The notes under the pieces: generated by a model
Databases searched by the model: none
What the model was told of the DNA's origin: nothing
The model's input: only the letters and a program-made list of their open reading frames with translations
Translations under genes and position numbers: made by a program
Part shown: positions 9,190 to 18,234 of the stretch, one piece after another
How positions within the stretch are numbered: the stretch's first letter is position 1
Layout of the letters: every line of letters starts with the position of its first letter
DNA from: an uncultured Porphyromonadaceae bacterium
GTDB lineage: Bacteria > Bacteroidota > Bacteroidia > Bacteroidales > Muribaculaceae
Assembly: GCA_945873625.1 (NCBI GenBank)
Contig: CAMCDS010000006.1
Span: 1-64,000, forward strand
Reading direction: 5' to 3'
Length of the DNA stretch: 64,000 bases

Positions 9190-10161
9190 TTATTTTTCGA
9201 AGAGAGTGCGGATGGAGCCGAGCGAGGAGATTACGGAGCTTGCTTCGTAGGGCACGAAGACAGTCTTGTTGTCCTTGCCGGACGTCATCTGACTGAGCGT
9301 CTCGATGTATTTCATGGCGAGCATATAAGAGGCGGGATCGGTTCTACCCGAGACGACAGCCTCGGCTACCCGGCGGATTGCGTCGGCCTCGGCCTGGGCG
9401 TTGAGTATGATTGCCTCGGCCTCACCCTGGGCGCGAAGTATCTGCGACTGCTTGTGGGCCTCGGCCTCGTTGATGCGCGATGCCTTCTCACCTTCCGAAC
9501 GAAGTATCAGCGACTGCTTCTCACCCTCGGCATTGAGGATTTCAGCACGACGGTTGCGCTCTGCCTGCATCTGCTTCTCCATGGCTACACGCACGCTCTC
9601 GGGGGGAGTGATGTCTTGCAGCTCTACGCGATTCACCTTCACGCCCCACTTGTTGGTGGCGTCGTCGAGAATGGCCTGAAGCTTGGTATTGATTGTGTCG
9701 CGCGAGGTCAGCGTCTCGTCCAGCTCGAGTTCACCGATCACGTTTCGGAGCGATGTCTGCGTCAGCTTCTCGATGGCGTTGGGGAGGTTCTCGATTTCAT
9801 AGACGGCCTTCTTCGGGTCGGTAATCTGGAAATAGAGAAGGGCGTTGATTTCGGTAGTTACATTGTCGCGGGTAATCACCTGCTGCGAAGGGAAATCATA
9901 CACCTGCTCGCGGAGGTCGATTACGGTAGTGGCCACATTGCGCACATAGTATCGTCCGCCCGACGAATCCACCCTGCGGGTATAGATTGTCTTGGGCTTG
10001 TCCACGAACGGAATGATGAAGTTGAGACCGGGAGCGAGCACGCTGTGGAAGCGTCCGAGGCGTTCCACCACTCGCGTTTCAGACTGAGGCACGACCTTTA
10101 CGCCGGCCGAGATGATCACGATGGCAAGCACTACGACTATGCCGAGAATAATGTATGTCAT
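9190..10161 (-). CDS. SPFH/band 7 membrane protein, stomatin/QmcA-like
   Basis: Membrane scaffold of the prohibitin/stomatin superfamily, thought to form large cages in membrane microdomains. The start at 10161 (MTYIILGIVVVLAIVI) begins with a single membrane anchor; the longer open frame upstream has no such feature and overlaps nfeD. The SPFH domain spans about 25-200 (RVVERLGRFHSVLAPGLNFIIPF). A long alanine/glutamate coiled coil follows (RAEILNAEGEKQ repeats, about 200-270). The gene is 2 bp downstream of an NfeD gene; this pairing is a known functional unit. 323 residues. Confidence 0.92.
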   Translation of the reverse strand: MTYIILGIVVVLAIVIISAGVKVVPQSETRVVERLGRFHSVLAPGLNFIIPFVDKPKTIYTRRVDSSGGRYYVRNVATTVIDLREQVYDFPSQQVITRDNVTTEINALLYFQITDPKKAVYEIENLPNAIEKLTQTSLRNVIGELELDETLTSRDTINTKLQAILDDATNKWGVKVNRVELQDITPPESVRVAMEKQMQAERNRRAEILNAEGEKQSLILRSEGEKASRINEAEAHKQSQILRAQGEAEAIILNAQAEADAIRRVAEAVVSGRTDPASYMLAMKYIETLSQMTSGKDNKTVFVPYEASSVISSLGSIRTLFEK

Positions 10162-10163
10162 AA

Positions 10164-10610
10164 CTATTTGTTTTGGTTTCTTTCCACATTCAGGATTATG
10201 CTGTCGTATGCGGTTACCGTTACCTCCTCGCCTGCGTGCACTACTGCGCTGCATCCGGGAGCGCGCACCTGCCAGCTGTCGCCGTCGATACGGGCACGGC
10301 CGAGGCCGCCGGGCTTGATTTCATGGGTTACGACCGCACGGCGCCCTATAAGCGCATCCATACCTGTACGCGCCGCATGAGCCGAACGCCTGTCGTTCCT
10401 GCGCCGGAACCACGGGAGGAAAACCATATATGCCGCAGCCGAGAGGACGATAAACACGGCCGACTGCCACACTATGTCTCCTCCGCAGGCAGCCGCCACT
10501 GTAGCTCCGGCGGCTCCGACAGCCAGACACAGTGCCCACATCATCTGAGTCAACACCTCAACCACCGTCAAAGCGGCAGCTATCACAAGCCATACAATCC
10601 AGATTTCCAT
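10164..10610 (-). CDS. nfeD: NfeD-like membrane protein
   Basis: Short NfeD protein (148 residues) that pairs with the downstream SPFH protein. Two or three N-terminal membrane helices (about 3-22, 27-43, 48-68) lead to a C-terminal OB-fold (about 85-145: ALIGRRAVVTHEIKPGGLGRARIDG). This is the short truncated class without the ClpP-like protease domain. It is the promoter-proximal gene of the pair and has a good promoter 18 bp upstream. Confidence 0.88.
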   Translation of the reverse strand: MEIWIVWLVIAAALTVVEVLTQMMWALCLAVGAAGATVAAACGGDIVWQSAVFIVLSAAAYMVFLPWFRRRNDRRSAHAARTGMDALIGRRAVVTHEIKPGGLGRARIDGDSWQVRAPGCSAVVHAGEEVTVTAYDSIILNVERNQNK

Positions 10611-10627
10611 ATAACACTACTTTTGCA

Positions 10628-10659
10628 CAAATATATAAAATTATTTTCGATTGTGCAAG
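10628..10659 (-). promoter_or_regulatory. Bacteroidota promoter of the nfeD-SPFH pair
   Basis: On the minus strand: CTTG (10659-10656), 20 nt, TATATTTG (10635-10628), ending 18 bp before the nfeD start. Confidence 0.7.
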
Positions 10660-10797
10660 CCTGTTGACCAAAATGATGGCGTAACTTAATGCCGACGTCG
10701 CAAACCTCCTCCGGAAGTTGCCTCTTCCAACCGCGCTGATTATTTGCTGACGGATGCAACCCACCTCCGGGGGTTGTTGGTGAGAGTATATGAGTAT

Positions 10798-10833
10798 CCC
10801 CACGTAGACTCGCTATCGCTCGTCAACGTGGGG
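10798..10833. repeat. Hairpin element, copy A
   Basis: CCCCACGT and ACGTGGGG pair around a 20-nt loop (AGACTCGCTATCGCTCGTCA). Its reverse complement is similar to copy B at 11059-11092. Confidence 0.65.
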
Positions 10834-11058
10834 TTATTGAAGATGTAACCCCCTCCGGAGGTATCGCCTGCGTCCACCCACCCCCCTCCGAAGGTATCGC
10901 CTGCGTCAACGCGGCCTCGGGACGTATTTCCTGTGTATGCACAACCTCTGAAGGAGCTCCTGCGTCCGCTAAACCTCTATAGGTATCGTCTGCACTGTCA
11001 ACCCCGGACGTAGACAGTACGTACGCCCAACCTCCGGAGGAGGTTACCTTTTCGATTT

Positions 11059-11092
11059 CCCCATGTTAACGAACGCAGTGAGGTACATGGGG
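11059..11092. repeat. Hairpin element, copy B (inverted relative to copy A)
   Basis: CCCCATGT and ACATGGGG pair around an 18-nt loop (TAACGAACGCAGTGAGGT). Read on the other strand, the loop resembles that of copy A, so the two look like opposite-facing members of one family. Confidence 0.65.
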
Positions 11093-11158
11093 TATACCCC
11101 CCCGCGTCAAAACAACCCCCGGAGGGCGGTTGCCACTACCCGCCATCGCCCGATTACC

Positions 11159-11745
11159 CTCTCGGATAAGGATTGGTTTTAAGCACACAGATGGTTTTTG
11201 TCTGCTTGCGCAGCCCTCTCGGATGGGTACGGATCATCACTGATTTTGGTCGGAGTGATGTCTTACCGATGTTTTGAAAGACATTGTAAATCCGTGCAGA
11301 TCCGTCGCATCCGTGTGATTCCGGCAGGAATCTAAAAAATCGGTGTGCCTATAAATTCCTTTCCAATCCTCCTCGGATTAGGATTGATTTTAAGCACACG
11401 GATGGCTTTTGGCTGCTTGAGCAGCCTCCACGGATAGGGACGGATCATCACTGATTTTGGTCGGAGTGATGTCTTACCGATGTTTTGAAAGACATTGTAA
11501 ATCCGTGCAGATCCGTCGCATCCGTGTGATTCCGGCAGGAATCTAAAAAATCGGTGTGCCTATAAATTCCTTTCCAATCCTCCTCAGATAAGGATCGATT
11601 TTAAGCACACGGATGGTTTTTGGCTGCTTGAGCAGCCTCCACGGATGGGTACGGATCATCACGGATTTTGGTCGGAGTGATGCCTTACCGATGTTTTGAA
11701 AGACATTGTAAATCCGCGAAAATACGACTCATACACGTGTGATTT
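11159..11745. repeat. 211-bp tandem repeat, about 2.8 copies
   Basis: AAGCACAC recurs at 11181, 11392 and 11603, exactly 211 bp apart. The sequence between is almost identical (for example ATCATCACTGATTTTGGTCG in copies 1 and 2). Copy 3 breaks off after the GACATTGTAAATCCG block. Parts of the unit (ATCCGTGTG-type motifs) repeat inside it. It contains no open frame and lies between nfeD and the glnS terminator. Confidence 0.9.
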
Positions 11746-11756
11746 AGGAAAATAGC

Positions 11757-11802
11757 AAAACAGGCCAAAATGGAGAATTGCATCTCCATCCGGCCTGTTT
11801 TT
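11757..11802 (-). terminator. Terminator of glnS
   Basis: AAAACAGGCC (11757-11766) pairs with GGCCTGTTTT (11792-11801); an inner TGGAG/CTCCA arm extends the stem. It is located 100 bp after the glnS stop codon. Confidence 0.75.
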
Positions 11803-11901
11803 ATGCTTGTTCAAGATTATACGCTATGAGAATCGATGCTGCTGAAGTTTCCGCTTCGACTTTATCGGGTTCTCATGCGGCTTCGGTTCTCTGCGCGTCA
11901 G

Positions 11902-13605
11902 TCAGAGTTTCTTCATCTCCTTTGCCCACGTGTCTTTGAGACCGATAGTCTTGTTGAAGACTATGTGGTCAGGAGTAGTGTCAGGGTCTACTGTGTAGTA
12001 GCCGAGGCGCTGGAACTGATAGTGGTCGCCGGCTTTGACGCGCTCTGCAAGCCACGGCTCGATCATCACATTTTTGCTGACGATGAGCGAATCGGGATTG
12101 AGCAGGTCGCGGAAATCACCCTCTTCGGCCGAAGGGTTTTCCACAGCGAAGAGACGGTCGTAGTCGCGCACCTCTACCTGAACCGCTGTCGGTACAGACA
12201 CCCAGTGGAGCGTGCCCTTCACCTTGCGGTCGGCTCCGGGGAGGCCACTGCGGCTTTCAGGGTCGTAAGTGGCATATATCTCCACAATATTACCCTCCTC
12301 GTCTTTCTTTAGGCCGGTGCACTTCACGATGTAGGCACCTTTGAGACGCACCTCTTTGTCGGGGCTCATGCGGAAGAACTTTTTGGGAGGATTCTCCATG
12401 AAGTCTTCACGCTCTATCCAGAGCTCGCGGCTGAAAGGCATCTGATGCTTTCCTTCGGCGAGATTTTCGGGGTTGTTATCCATCTCCATCATCTCGGTCT
12501 GCCCCTCGGGGTAGTTGGTGAGGATGAGTTTCACCGGATTGCGCACGGCGCTGACACGTGTTGCAGTCTTGTTGAGGTCTTCGCGCACCGAGTGCTCAAG
12601 CAGTTCGATATGGTTGAGAGCCTCATATTTGGTGTAACCGATGCGGTTGATGAAATCCTTTATCGACGAGGGGGTGTAGCCTCGGCGGCGCAGTCCGCAG
12701 ATAGTCGGCATGCGGGGGTCGTCCCAACCGGCCACAAGCCCCTCTTTCACAAGCTGGAGCAGTTTGCGCTTGCTCATCACTGTGTAGGTGAGGTTGAGGC
12801 GGTTGAACTCTATCTGACGGGGGCAATAGCTCTCATCGGCAAGCTCCTTGACGAAGTACTCGTAGAGGGGACGGTGGGGCACGAACTCGAGCGTGCATAT
12901 CGAATGGGTAACTCCCTCGAAGTAGTCGCTCTGTCCGTGGGCGAAGTCATACATGGGATAGACCTTCCACGTGTCGCCGGTGCGCCAGTGGGGCGTCTTG
13001 ATGATGCGATACATGATGGGGTCGCGGAAATGCATGTTGGAGTTGGCCATGTCGATTTTGGCACGAAGCACCATGGCTCCCTCCTCAAACTCACCCTTGT
13101 TCATGCGCTCGAAGAGGTCGAGGTTCTCCTCCACCGGACGGTCGCGGTATGGTGAATTTATACCCGGCTCGGTCGGAGTGCCCTTCTGCGCGGCTATCTC
13201 CTCGCTTGTCTGCTCGTCGATATAGGCCTTTCCCTCGCGGATCATACGCTTAGCAAGCTCGAAGAGCTGGGGGAAATAGTCGGAAGCATAGTAAAGGCGG
13301 TCGCCCCAGTCGTAGCCGAGCCAGTGGATATCGCGCTTGATGGCTTCCACATACTCGGTATCCTCCTTCTGGGGGTTGGTGTCGTCGAAACGGAGATTGC
13401 AGGTGCCACCGAACTTTTCAGCCGCACCGAAATCCATGATAAAGGCTTTGGCATGTCCGATGTGGAGATAACCGTTGGGTTCGGGCGGGAAACGGGTATT
13501 GAGGCGTCCGCCGTTCTTGCCGGCCTCGAGGTCGGCTTTGATCTCCTGTTCTATAAAGTTGAGGCCATTTTCATTGACAATGGCTTCTTCCTGAATTTCT
13601 GCCAT
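11902..13605 (-). CDS. glnS: Glutaminyl-tRNA synthetase
   Basis: Class I synthetase charging tRNA-Gln; cytosolic. The HIGH motif (48-51, in NGYLHIGHAK) and the KMSKS equivalent (VMSKRK, about residue 268) are present, and the C-terminal beta-barrel anticodon domain is complete. MAEIQEEAIVN at 13605 is chosen as start because it gives the usual 567-residue protein; a longer frame adds 13 residues with no similarity I recognise. It is downstream of carAB on the same strand, separated by 80 bp containing a hairpin. A direct GlnRS implies that the cell need not form Gln-tRNA by the amidotransferase route. Confidence 0.96.
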   Translation of the reverse strand: MAEIQEEAIVNENGLNFIEQEIKADLEAGKNGGRLNTRFPPEPNGYLHIGHAKAFIMDFGAAEKFGGTCNLRFDDTNPQKEDTEYVEAIKRDIHWLGYDWGDRLYYASDYFPQLFELAKRMIREGKAYIDEQTSEEIAAQKGTPTEPGINSPYRDRPVEENLDLFERMNKGEFEEGAMVLRAKIDMANSNMHFRDPIMYRIIKTPHWRTGDTWKVYPMYDFAHGQSDYFEGVTHSICTLEFVPHRPLYEYFVKELADESYCPRQIEFNRLNLTYTVMSKRKLLQLVKEGLVAGWDDPRMPTICGLRRRGYTPSSIKDFINRIGYTKYEALNHIELLEHSVREDLNKTATRVSAVRNPVKLILTNYPEGQTEMMEMDNNPENLAEGKHQMPFSRELWIEREDFMENPPKKFFRMSPDKEVRLKGAYIVKCTGLKKDEEGNIVEIYATYDPESRSGLPGADRKVKGTLHWVSVPTAVQVEVRDYDRLFAVENPSAEEGDFRDLLNPDSLIVSKNVMIEPWLAERVKAGDHYQFQRLGYYTVDPDTTPDHIVFNKTIGLKDTWAKEMKKL

Positions 13606-13628
13606 AATTAATACTGTTTTCAATCGGG

Positions 13629-13661
13629 CAGACGAGACCCGCAAAATGGAGGCCTCGTCTG
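13629..13661 (-). terminator. Hairpin between carB and glnS
   Basis: CAGACGAG (13629-13636) pairs with CTCGTCTG (13654-13661) around a 17-nt loop. No long T-run follows, so it could be a weak terminator or a processing/stability element. Confidence 0.5.
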
Positions 13662-13685
13662 TCAGACTGTCGGTTGGTTACTTAA

Positions 13686-16600
13686 TTAATACTCGTCCCA
13701 CGCCTTTATGCCTATCTCGTCGATCGAGAGCTCGCAGAAGGCATTGATGAAGGCCGAGGCAAGGCGGGCGTTGGTGATAAGCGGAATGTTGAGGTCCACG
13801 GCCGCGCGGCGCACCTTGTAGCCGTTGCTTATCTCCTTGTCCGATAGGTTTTTCGGGATGTTGACCACCATATCTATCTTGTGTGCCCTGATCATGTCGA
13901 GAAGCTGCGGCGAGTCCTCTTCATTGGGCCAGTAGACACGGATGGCCGGCACGCCGTTCTCACTGAGGAAGCGGTGGGTGCCTTCGGTGGCGCAGATGGT
14001 GTAGCCCTTGCGATGAAGCTTGCGCGCGGGTTCGAGAAGCGCCACTTTCTGACGGGCGCCTCCGGAGCTGATGAGCACCGATTTTTTCGGAATGGTGTAG
14101 CCTACGGAGAGCATTGCCTTGAGAATAGCTTCGTTGGTGTCGTCGCCTATACAGCCTACCTCGCCTGTGGAGCTCATGTCTACGCCGAGCACCGGGTCGG
14201 CGCCCTGCAGGCGCGAGAAGGAGAACTGCGAGGCCTTGATACCCACGTAATCGAGGTCGAATGCCGATTTGCCGGGCTTCTCTACCTGCGTTCCGAGCAT
14301 CACGCGCGTGGCGGCGTCGATGAAGTTCTGCTTCGACACCTTGCTGACAAACGGGAACGAGCGCGAGGCACGGAGGTTACACTCTATCACCTTGATGTCG
14401 TTGTCTTTGGCAAGGAACTGGATGTTGAAGGGTCCGGAGATATGAAGAGCCTTGGCTATCTTCCCGGAAATCTTCTTGATGCGGCGCATCGTCTCCACAT
14501 AGAGCTTCTGCGGGGGGAACTGGATTGTGGCGTCGCCCGAATGGACACCGGCAAACTCGATATGCTCCGAGATGGCGTAAAGTTTGATTTCTCCGTCCTG
14601 CGCCACTGCGTCCATCTCAATCTCCTTTGCCTGTTGAATGAACTCGCTGACCACCACCGGGTGTTTCTTCGACACGTTGGCCGCCAGACGGAGGAAGCGC
14701 GTAAGCTCCTCCTCGTTGGAGCAGACATTCATGGCGGCGCCCGAAAGCACGTAGGAGGGACGCACAAGAACTGGGAATCCTACCTCGGCCACGAACTCGT
14801 CGATGGCTTCGAGCGACGTAAGCTCACGCCAGCGCGGCTGGTCTACCCCGATTGAGTCGCAGAGCGACGAGAACTTGTTGCGGTCTTCGGCGCGGTCGAT
14901 GTCCTCGGCCTGAGTGCCGAGTATGTTCTGACCCGAAGCGTCGAGGCGCACGGCAAGGTTGTTGGGAATCTGACCGCCCGTCGAGAGGATGACGCCGTGG
15001 GGCGTCTCAAGCTCAAGTATATCCATCACGCGCTCATAAGTGAGCTCGTCGAAATAGAGGCGGTCGCACATATCATAGTCGGTCGATACGGTCTCCGGGT
15101 TGTAGTTGATCATCACCGGACGGTATCCCTCTTTTGCCACTGTGAGGAGGGCGTTGACGCCACACCAGTCAAACTCTACGGAGCTTCCGATGCGGTAGGC
15201 GCCCGAACCGAGCACCACCACCGAACGACCGTCGCGCTCATAGTCGATGTCGTTCTGGTCGCCGTTGTATGTGAGGTAAAGGTAATTGGTCTGAGCCGGA
15301 TACTCTGCGGCGAGCGTATCAATCTGCTTCACCACGGGCACGAGCCCCAGCTGCTTGCGGTGTGCGCGAACCTTGTCGGAGAGCTCCTCGCTGCGGTCGT
15401 TCATCTGATTGCCGTAGAGGGCTCTGCCTATCTGGAAATCGCTGAATCCCTGACGTTTTGCCGTGCGGAGAAGGTCGAAGGGCACGTCGGCGATGTCATC
15501 GTAGCCGGCGAGTTCTCTGCCGGTTTCTACTATATGGCGGAGCTTTTCGAGGAACCAGCGGTCGATTTTGGTAAGCTGATGTATGGTCTCCACGTCGTAG
15601 CCGTGGCGCAGGGCGGTAGCAATGGCGAATACGCGCATATCGGTCGGCTCCTTAAGTGCCTTCTCGATATCGTCTTTGCTAACCTCCTTGTTCTCCACAA
15701 AGCCGTGCATTCCGCGTCCGGTCATTCGCAGACCTTTCTGAATTGCCTCCTCGAATGTGCGGCCGATTGCCATCACCTCGCCCACAGATTTCATCGACGA
15801 GCCGATCTCGCGGCGCACACCGTGGAACTTACCCATGTCCCAACGGGGAATCTTGCATACGATATAGTCGAGGGCAGGCTCGAAGAAGGCTGATGTAGAC
15901 TTGGTAACCGAGTTTTTAAGCTGATGCAGTCCGTAGCCGAGGCCGAGCTTTGCGGCCACAAATGCCAGCGGATAACCGGTGGCTTTCGACGCGAGAGCCG
16001 AGCTTCGCGAGAGGCGTGCATTGACCTCGATTACGCGATAGTCCATCGAGTCGGGGTCGAAAGCATACTGCACGTTGCACTCGCCCACGATGCCGATATG
16101 GCGGATTATGCGGATAGCGAGTTTGCGGAGGTAATGGTAATCCTCGTTAGAGAGGGTCTGCGAAGGAGCCACTACGATGCTCTCGCCGGTATGGATACCG
16201 AGGGGATCGAAGTTCTCCATGTTGCAGACGGTGATACAGTTGTCGAAACGGTCGCGCACCACTTCGTACTCCACCTCTTTCCATCCCTTGAGCGACTTCT
16301 CGACAAGCACCTGAGGCGAAAATGAAAGCGCCTTTTCCACAAGGGCCACAAGCTGCTCGCGGTCGTCGCAGAATCCGCTGCCGAGGCCGCCGAGGGCGTA
16401 TGCGGCACGTACAATCACAGGATAGCCGAGACGGTCGGCCGCCGCAACGGCTCCTTCCACGTCGGCCACGGCCTCACTCTTGATGGTCTTCACGTCGATC
16501 TCATCGAGCTTCTCTACGAAGAGCTCGCGGTCTTCCGTGTCCATGATGGCCTGCACGGGAGTACCGAGCACTTCGACGTCAAACTCCTCAAGCACGCCGT

Positions 16601-16937
16601 CTTCATAGAGGCGCACTCCGCAGTTGAGCGCTGTCTGTCCGCCAAACGAGAGGAGGATGCCGTCGGGGCGCTCCTTCTCTATCACCTTGCGGACGAAGTA
16701 GGGTGTTACGGGGAGAAAGTAGATTTTGTCGGCGAAACCTTCGGAGGTCTGCACCGTGGCGATGTTCGGATTTATGAGCACCGTCTCAATATTCTCCTCT
16801 TTCAGTGCCTTGAGGGCCTGCGAGCCGCTATAGTCAAACTCGCCGGCCTCGCCTATCTTGAGGGCTCCCGATCCGAGGAGCAGCACTTTCTTTATCTCTT
16901 TGCGCGGCGCCCGGGCGCCGTTATCTGTCTCTTTCAT
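13686..16937 (-). CDS. carB: Carbamoyl-phosphate synthase large subunit
   Basis: Makes carbamoyl phosphate from glutamine-derived ammonia, bicarbonate and two ATP for arginine and pyrimidine synthesis. At 1083 residues it has the normal length. Two homologous ATP-grasp halves are visible: the first starts with KVLLLGSGALKIGEAGEFDY and the second with VVVLGSGAYRIGSSVEFDW, close to residue 575. A C-terminal MGS-like allosteric domain ends the protein (VLISSGGARQKVALLEPARK onward). It lies 26 bp downstream of carA, the expected partner, under the same promoter. Confidence 0.97.
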   Translation of the reverse strand: MKETDNGARAPRKEIKKVLLLGSGALKIGEAGEFDYSGSQALKALKEENIETVLINPNIATVQTSEGFADKIYFLPVTPYFVRKVIEKERPDGILLSFGGQTALNCGVRLYEDGVLEEFDVEVLGTPVQAIMDTEDRELFVEKLDEIDVKTIKSEAVADVEGAVAAADRLGYPVIVRAAYALGGLGSGFCDDREQLVALVEKALSFSPQVLVEKSLKGWKEVEYEVVRDRFDNCITVCNMENFDPLGIHTGESIVVAPSQTLSNEDYHYLRKLAIRIIRHIGIVGECNVQYAFDPDSMDYRVIEVNARLSRSSALASKATGYPLAFVAAKLGLGYGLHQLKNSVTKSTSAFFEPALDYIVCKIPRWDMGKFHGVRREIGSSMKSVGEVMAIGRTFEEAIQKGLRMTGRGMHGFVENKEVSKDDIEKALKEPTDMRVFAIATALRHGYDVETIHQLTKIDRWFLEKLRHIVETGRELAGYDDIADVPFDLLRTAKRQGFSDFQIGRALYGNQMNDRSEELSDKVRAHRKQLGLVPVVKQIDTLAAEYPAQTNYLYLTYNGDQNDIDYERDGRSVVVLGSGAYRIGSSVEFDWCGVNALLTVAKEGYRPVMINYNPETVSTDYDMCDRLYFDELTYERVMDILELETPHGVILSTGGQIPNNLAVRLDASGQNILGTQAEDIDRAEDRNKFSSLCDSIGVDQPRWRELTSLEAIDEFVAEVGFPVLVRPSYVLSGAAMNVCSNEEELTRFLRLAANVSKKHPVVVSEFIQQAKEIEMDAVAQDGEIKLYAISEHIEFAGVHSGDATIQFPPQKLYVETMRRIKKISGKIAKALHISGPFNIQFLAKDNDIKVIECNLRASRSFPFVSKVSKQNFIDAATRVMLGTQVEKPGKSAFDLDYVGIKASQFSFSRLQGADPVLGVDMSSTGEVGCIGDDTNEAILKAMLSVGYTIPKKSVLISSGGARQKVALLEPARKLHRKGYTICATEGTHRFLSENGVPAIRVYWPNEEDSPQLLDMIRAHKIDMVVNIPKNLSDKEISNGYKVRRAAVDLNIPLITNARLASAFINAFCELSIDEIGIKAWDEY

Positions 16938-16963
16938 AGGAAAATGATATGGACTTTGCCCGG

Positions 16964-18040
16964 TCAGAGCATTGAAATGAACTTATCGAAGATGAACTCG
17001 GTGTCTTTCGGGCCGCTGCTTGCCTCGGGATGGAACTGCGCCGAGAAGAAAGGCTTGGTCTTGTGGCGCAGACCCTCGTTGGAGCCATCATTGAGGTTGA
17101 TGAACAGCGGTTCCCAGTCGGCCGGAATGGTATCGTTGTCGACGGCGAAACCGTGGTTCTGCGAAGTAACGAAACATTTGTCGGTTCCGGCCATCAGCAC
17201 GGGCTGGTTGTGGCCGCGGTGGCCGTATTTGAGCTTATAGATTCCGGCACCGGCGGCGCGTCCGAGCAGCTGATTGCCCATGCAGATGCCGCAGATGGGC
17301 TTGTCGCCCTTCATCGCCTCCCTGATATGCTCGACGGCGGCTTCGGCAAATTCGGGCGAACCCGGGCCGTTGCTGATGAACAGGCCATCCCATTCAAGTG
17401 TGTTGAAATCGAAATCCCAGGGCACAAGCGTTACTTTCACGCCCCGGCGCGTCAGGCAGCGGATGATGTTGTATTTTGTTCCGCAGTCGACGAGCACCAC
17501 GTGCTTGTCGCCCTCGCCGAACTCCCGCACCTCTTTGGTCGACACCTTGTCGATAAGATTCTCGCGGTTAGGGTCATAGAAATCTATCTCGTCGTCGCTG
17601 CCGAAGACTATCTTTCCGAGCATGCTGCCCTTTTCGCGCAGCAGCTTGGTGAGCTTGCGGGTGTCGATTCCTGAAAGGCCGATGCGTTTCTCCTCCTTGA
17701 GCCATTCGCTCAGCGGGCGCTCCGACTGCCAGTGGGAGGGCTCGTCGCTGTATTCCTGACAGATTATTGCCTCGCAATGAATCCGCTCCGATTCAAAATA
17801 TTCACTCACGCCGTCGGTGTCTTTCACGTCCGGCGAAGGAACGCCGTAGTTTCCCAGAATGGGATAGGTCGTTACCAATATCTGACCCTCGTAGCTGGGG
17901 TCGGTCAGACTTTCGGGGTAGCCGGTCATAGCAGTGTTGAAAACTACTTCTCCCGCGCAGGGTTGCTCATATCCAAACGAAACTCCCTCAAATCGGGAGC
18001 CGTCTTCGAGCACTAATGTGGCCTTTTTCTTCTCGGTCAT
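16964..18040 (-). CDS. carA: Carbamoyl-phosphate synthase small subunit
   Basis: Glutamine amidotransferase subunit that feeds ammonia to CarB. The start at 18040 (MTEKKKATLVLEDGSRFEG) gives 358 residues, the usual size. The 70 extra upstream codons in the open frame contain the promoter and are not coding. The class I glutaminase triad is present: Cys253 in GICMGNQLLG, His337 and Glu339 in HPEA. The N-terminal CPSase_sm_chain domain occupies about 5-140. It is the first gene of carA-carB(-glnS), divergent from tpx. Confidence 0.97.
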   Translation of the reverse strand: MTEKKKATLVLEDGSRFEGVSFGYEQPCAGEVVFNTAMTGYPESLTDPSYEGQILVTTYPILGNYGVPSPDVKDTDGVSEYFESERIHCEAIICQEYSDEPSHWQSERPLSEWLKEEKRIGLSGIDTRKLTKLLREKGSMLGKIVFGSDDEIDFYDPNRENLIDKVSTKEVREFGEGDKHVVLVDCGTKYNIIRCLTRRGVKVTLVPWDFDFNTLEWDGLFISNGPGSPEFAEAAVEHIREAMKGDKPICGICMGNQLLGRAAGAGIYKLKYGHRGHNQPVLMAGTDKCFVTSQNHGFAVDNDTIPADWEPLFINLNDGSNEGLRHKTKPFFSAQFHPEASSGPKDTEFIFDKFISML

Positions 18041-18063
18041 GTTGCTCTTCTGTATTGGTCGTG

Positions 18064-18095
18064 CAAAGTTAGCGGTTTTCGCGCTTATACGCAAA
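18064..18095 (-). promoter_or_regulatory. Bacteroidota promoter of carAB
   Basis: On the minus strand: TTTG (18095-18092), 20 nt, TAACTTTG (18071-18064); a perfect match to both boxes, 23 bp before the carA ATG. No PyrR-type leader is visible. Confidence 0.8.
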
Positions 18096-18234
18096 TTAAG
18101 TCGACCATTTTCGGCATCTGATGCCTCAGATTTGTTAAACTTTTCGCCTCGCCGCTTGTTATATCTTAATCGGGACGGAACCGTCAGGAGCCTGCCGATA
18201 CGACAATAAAATAACCCAAACCATAAAGACACAG

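Larger units (their letters stand above)
10700..11140. repeat. Degenerate ~30-bp interspersed repeats
   Basis: A non-coding stretch with imperfect copies of AACCTCCGGAGGTATCGCCT followed by GCGTC. The CTCCG cores fall near 10709, 10765, 10853, 10886, 10916, 10946, 10976, 11004, 11032 and 11119. From 10853 to 11032 the spacing is about 28-33 bp. The best copies contain the palindrome CCTCCGGAGG. No open frame with family features crosses it. Confidence 0.7.

Noticed and set aside
9133..10380. 415-codon plus-strand frame over the SPFH gene
   Set aside because: The minus-strand frame encodes a clear SPFH protein; this one is its mirror image.
10660..11756. CRISPR array in the repeat-rich gap
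   Set aside because: The ~30-bp units are degenerate and contiguous with no unique spacers, the 211-bp units are far too long, and there are no cas genes.
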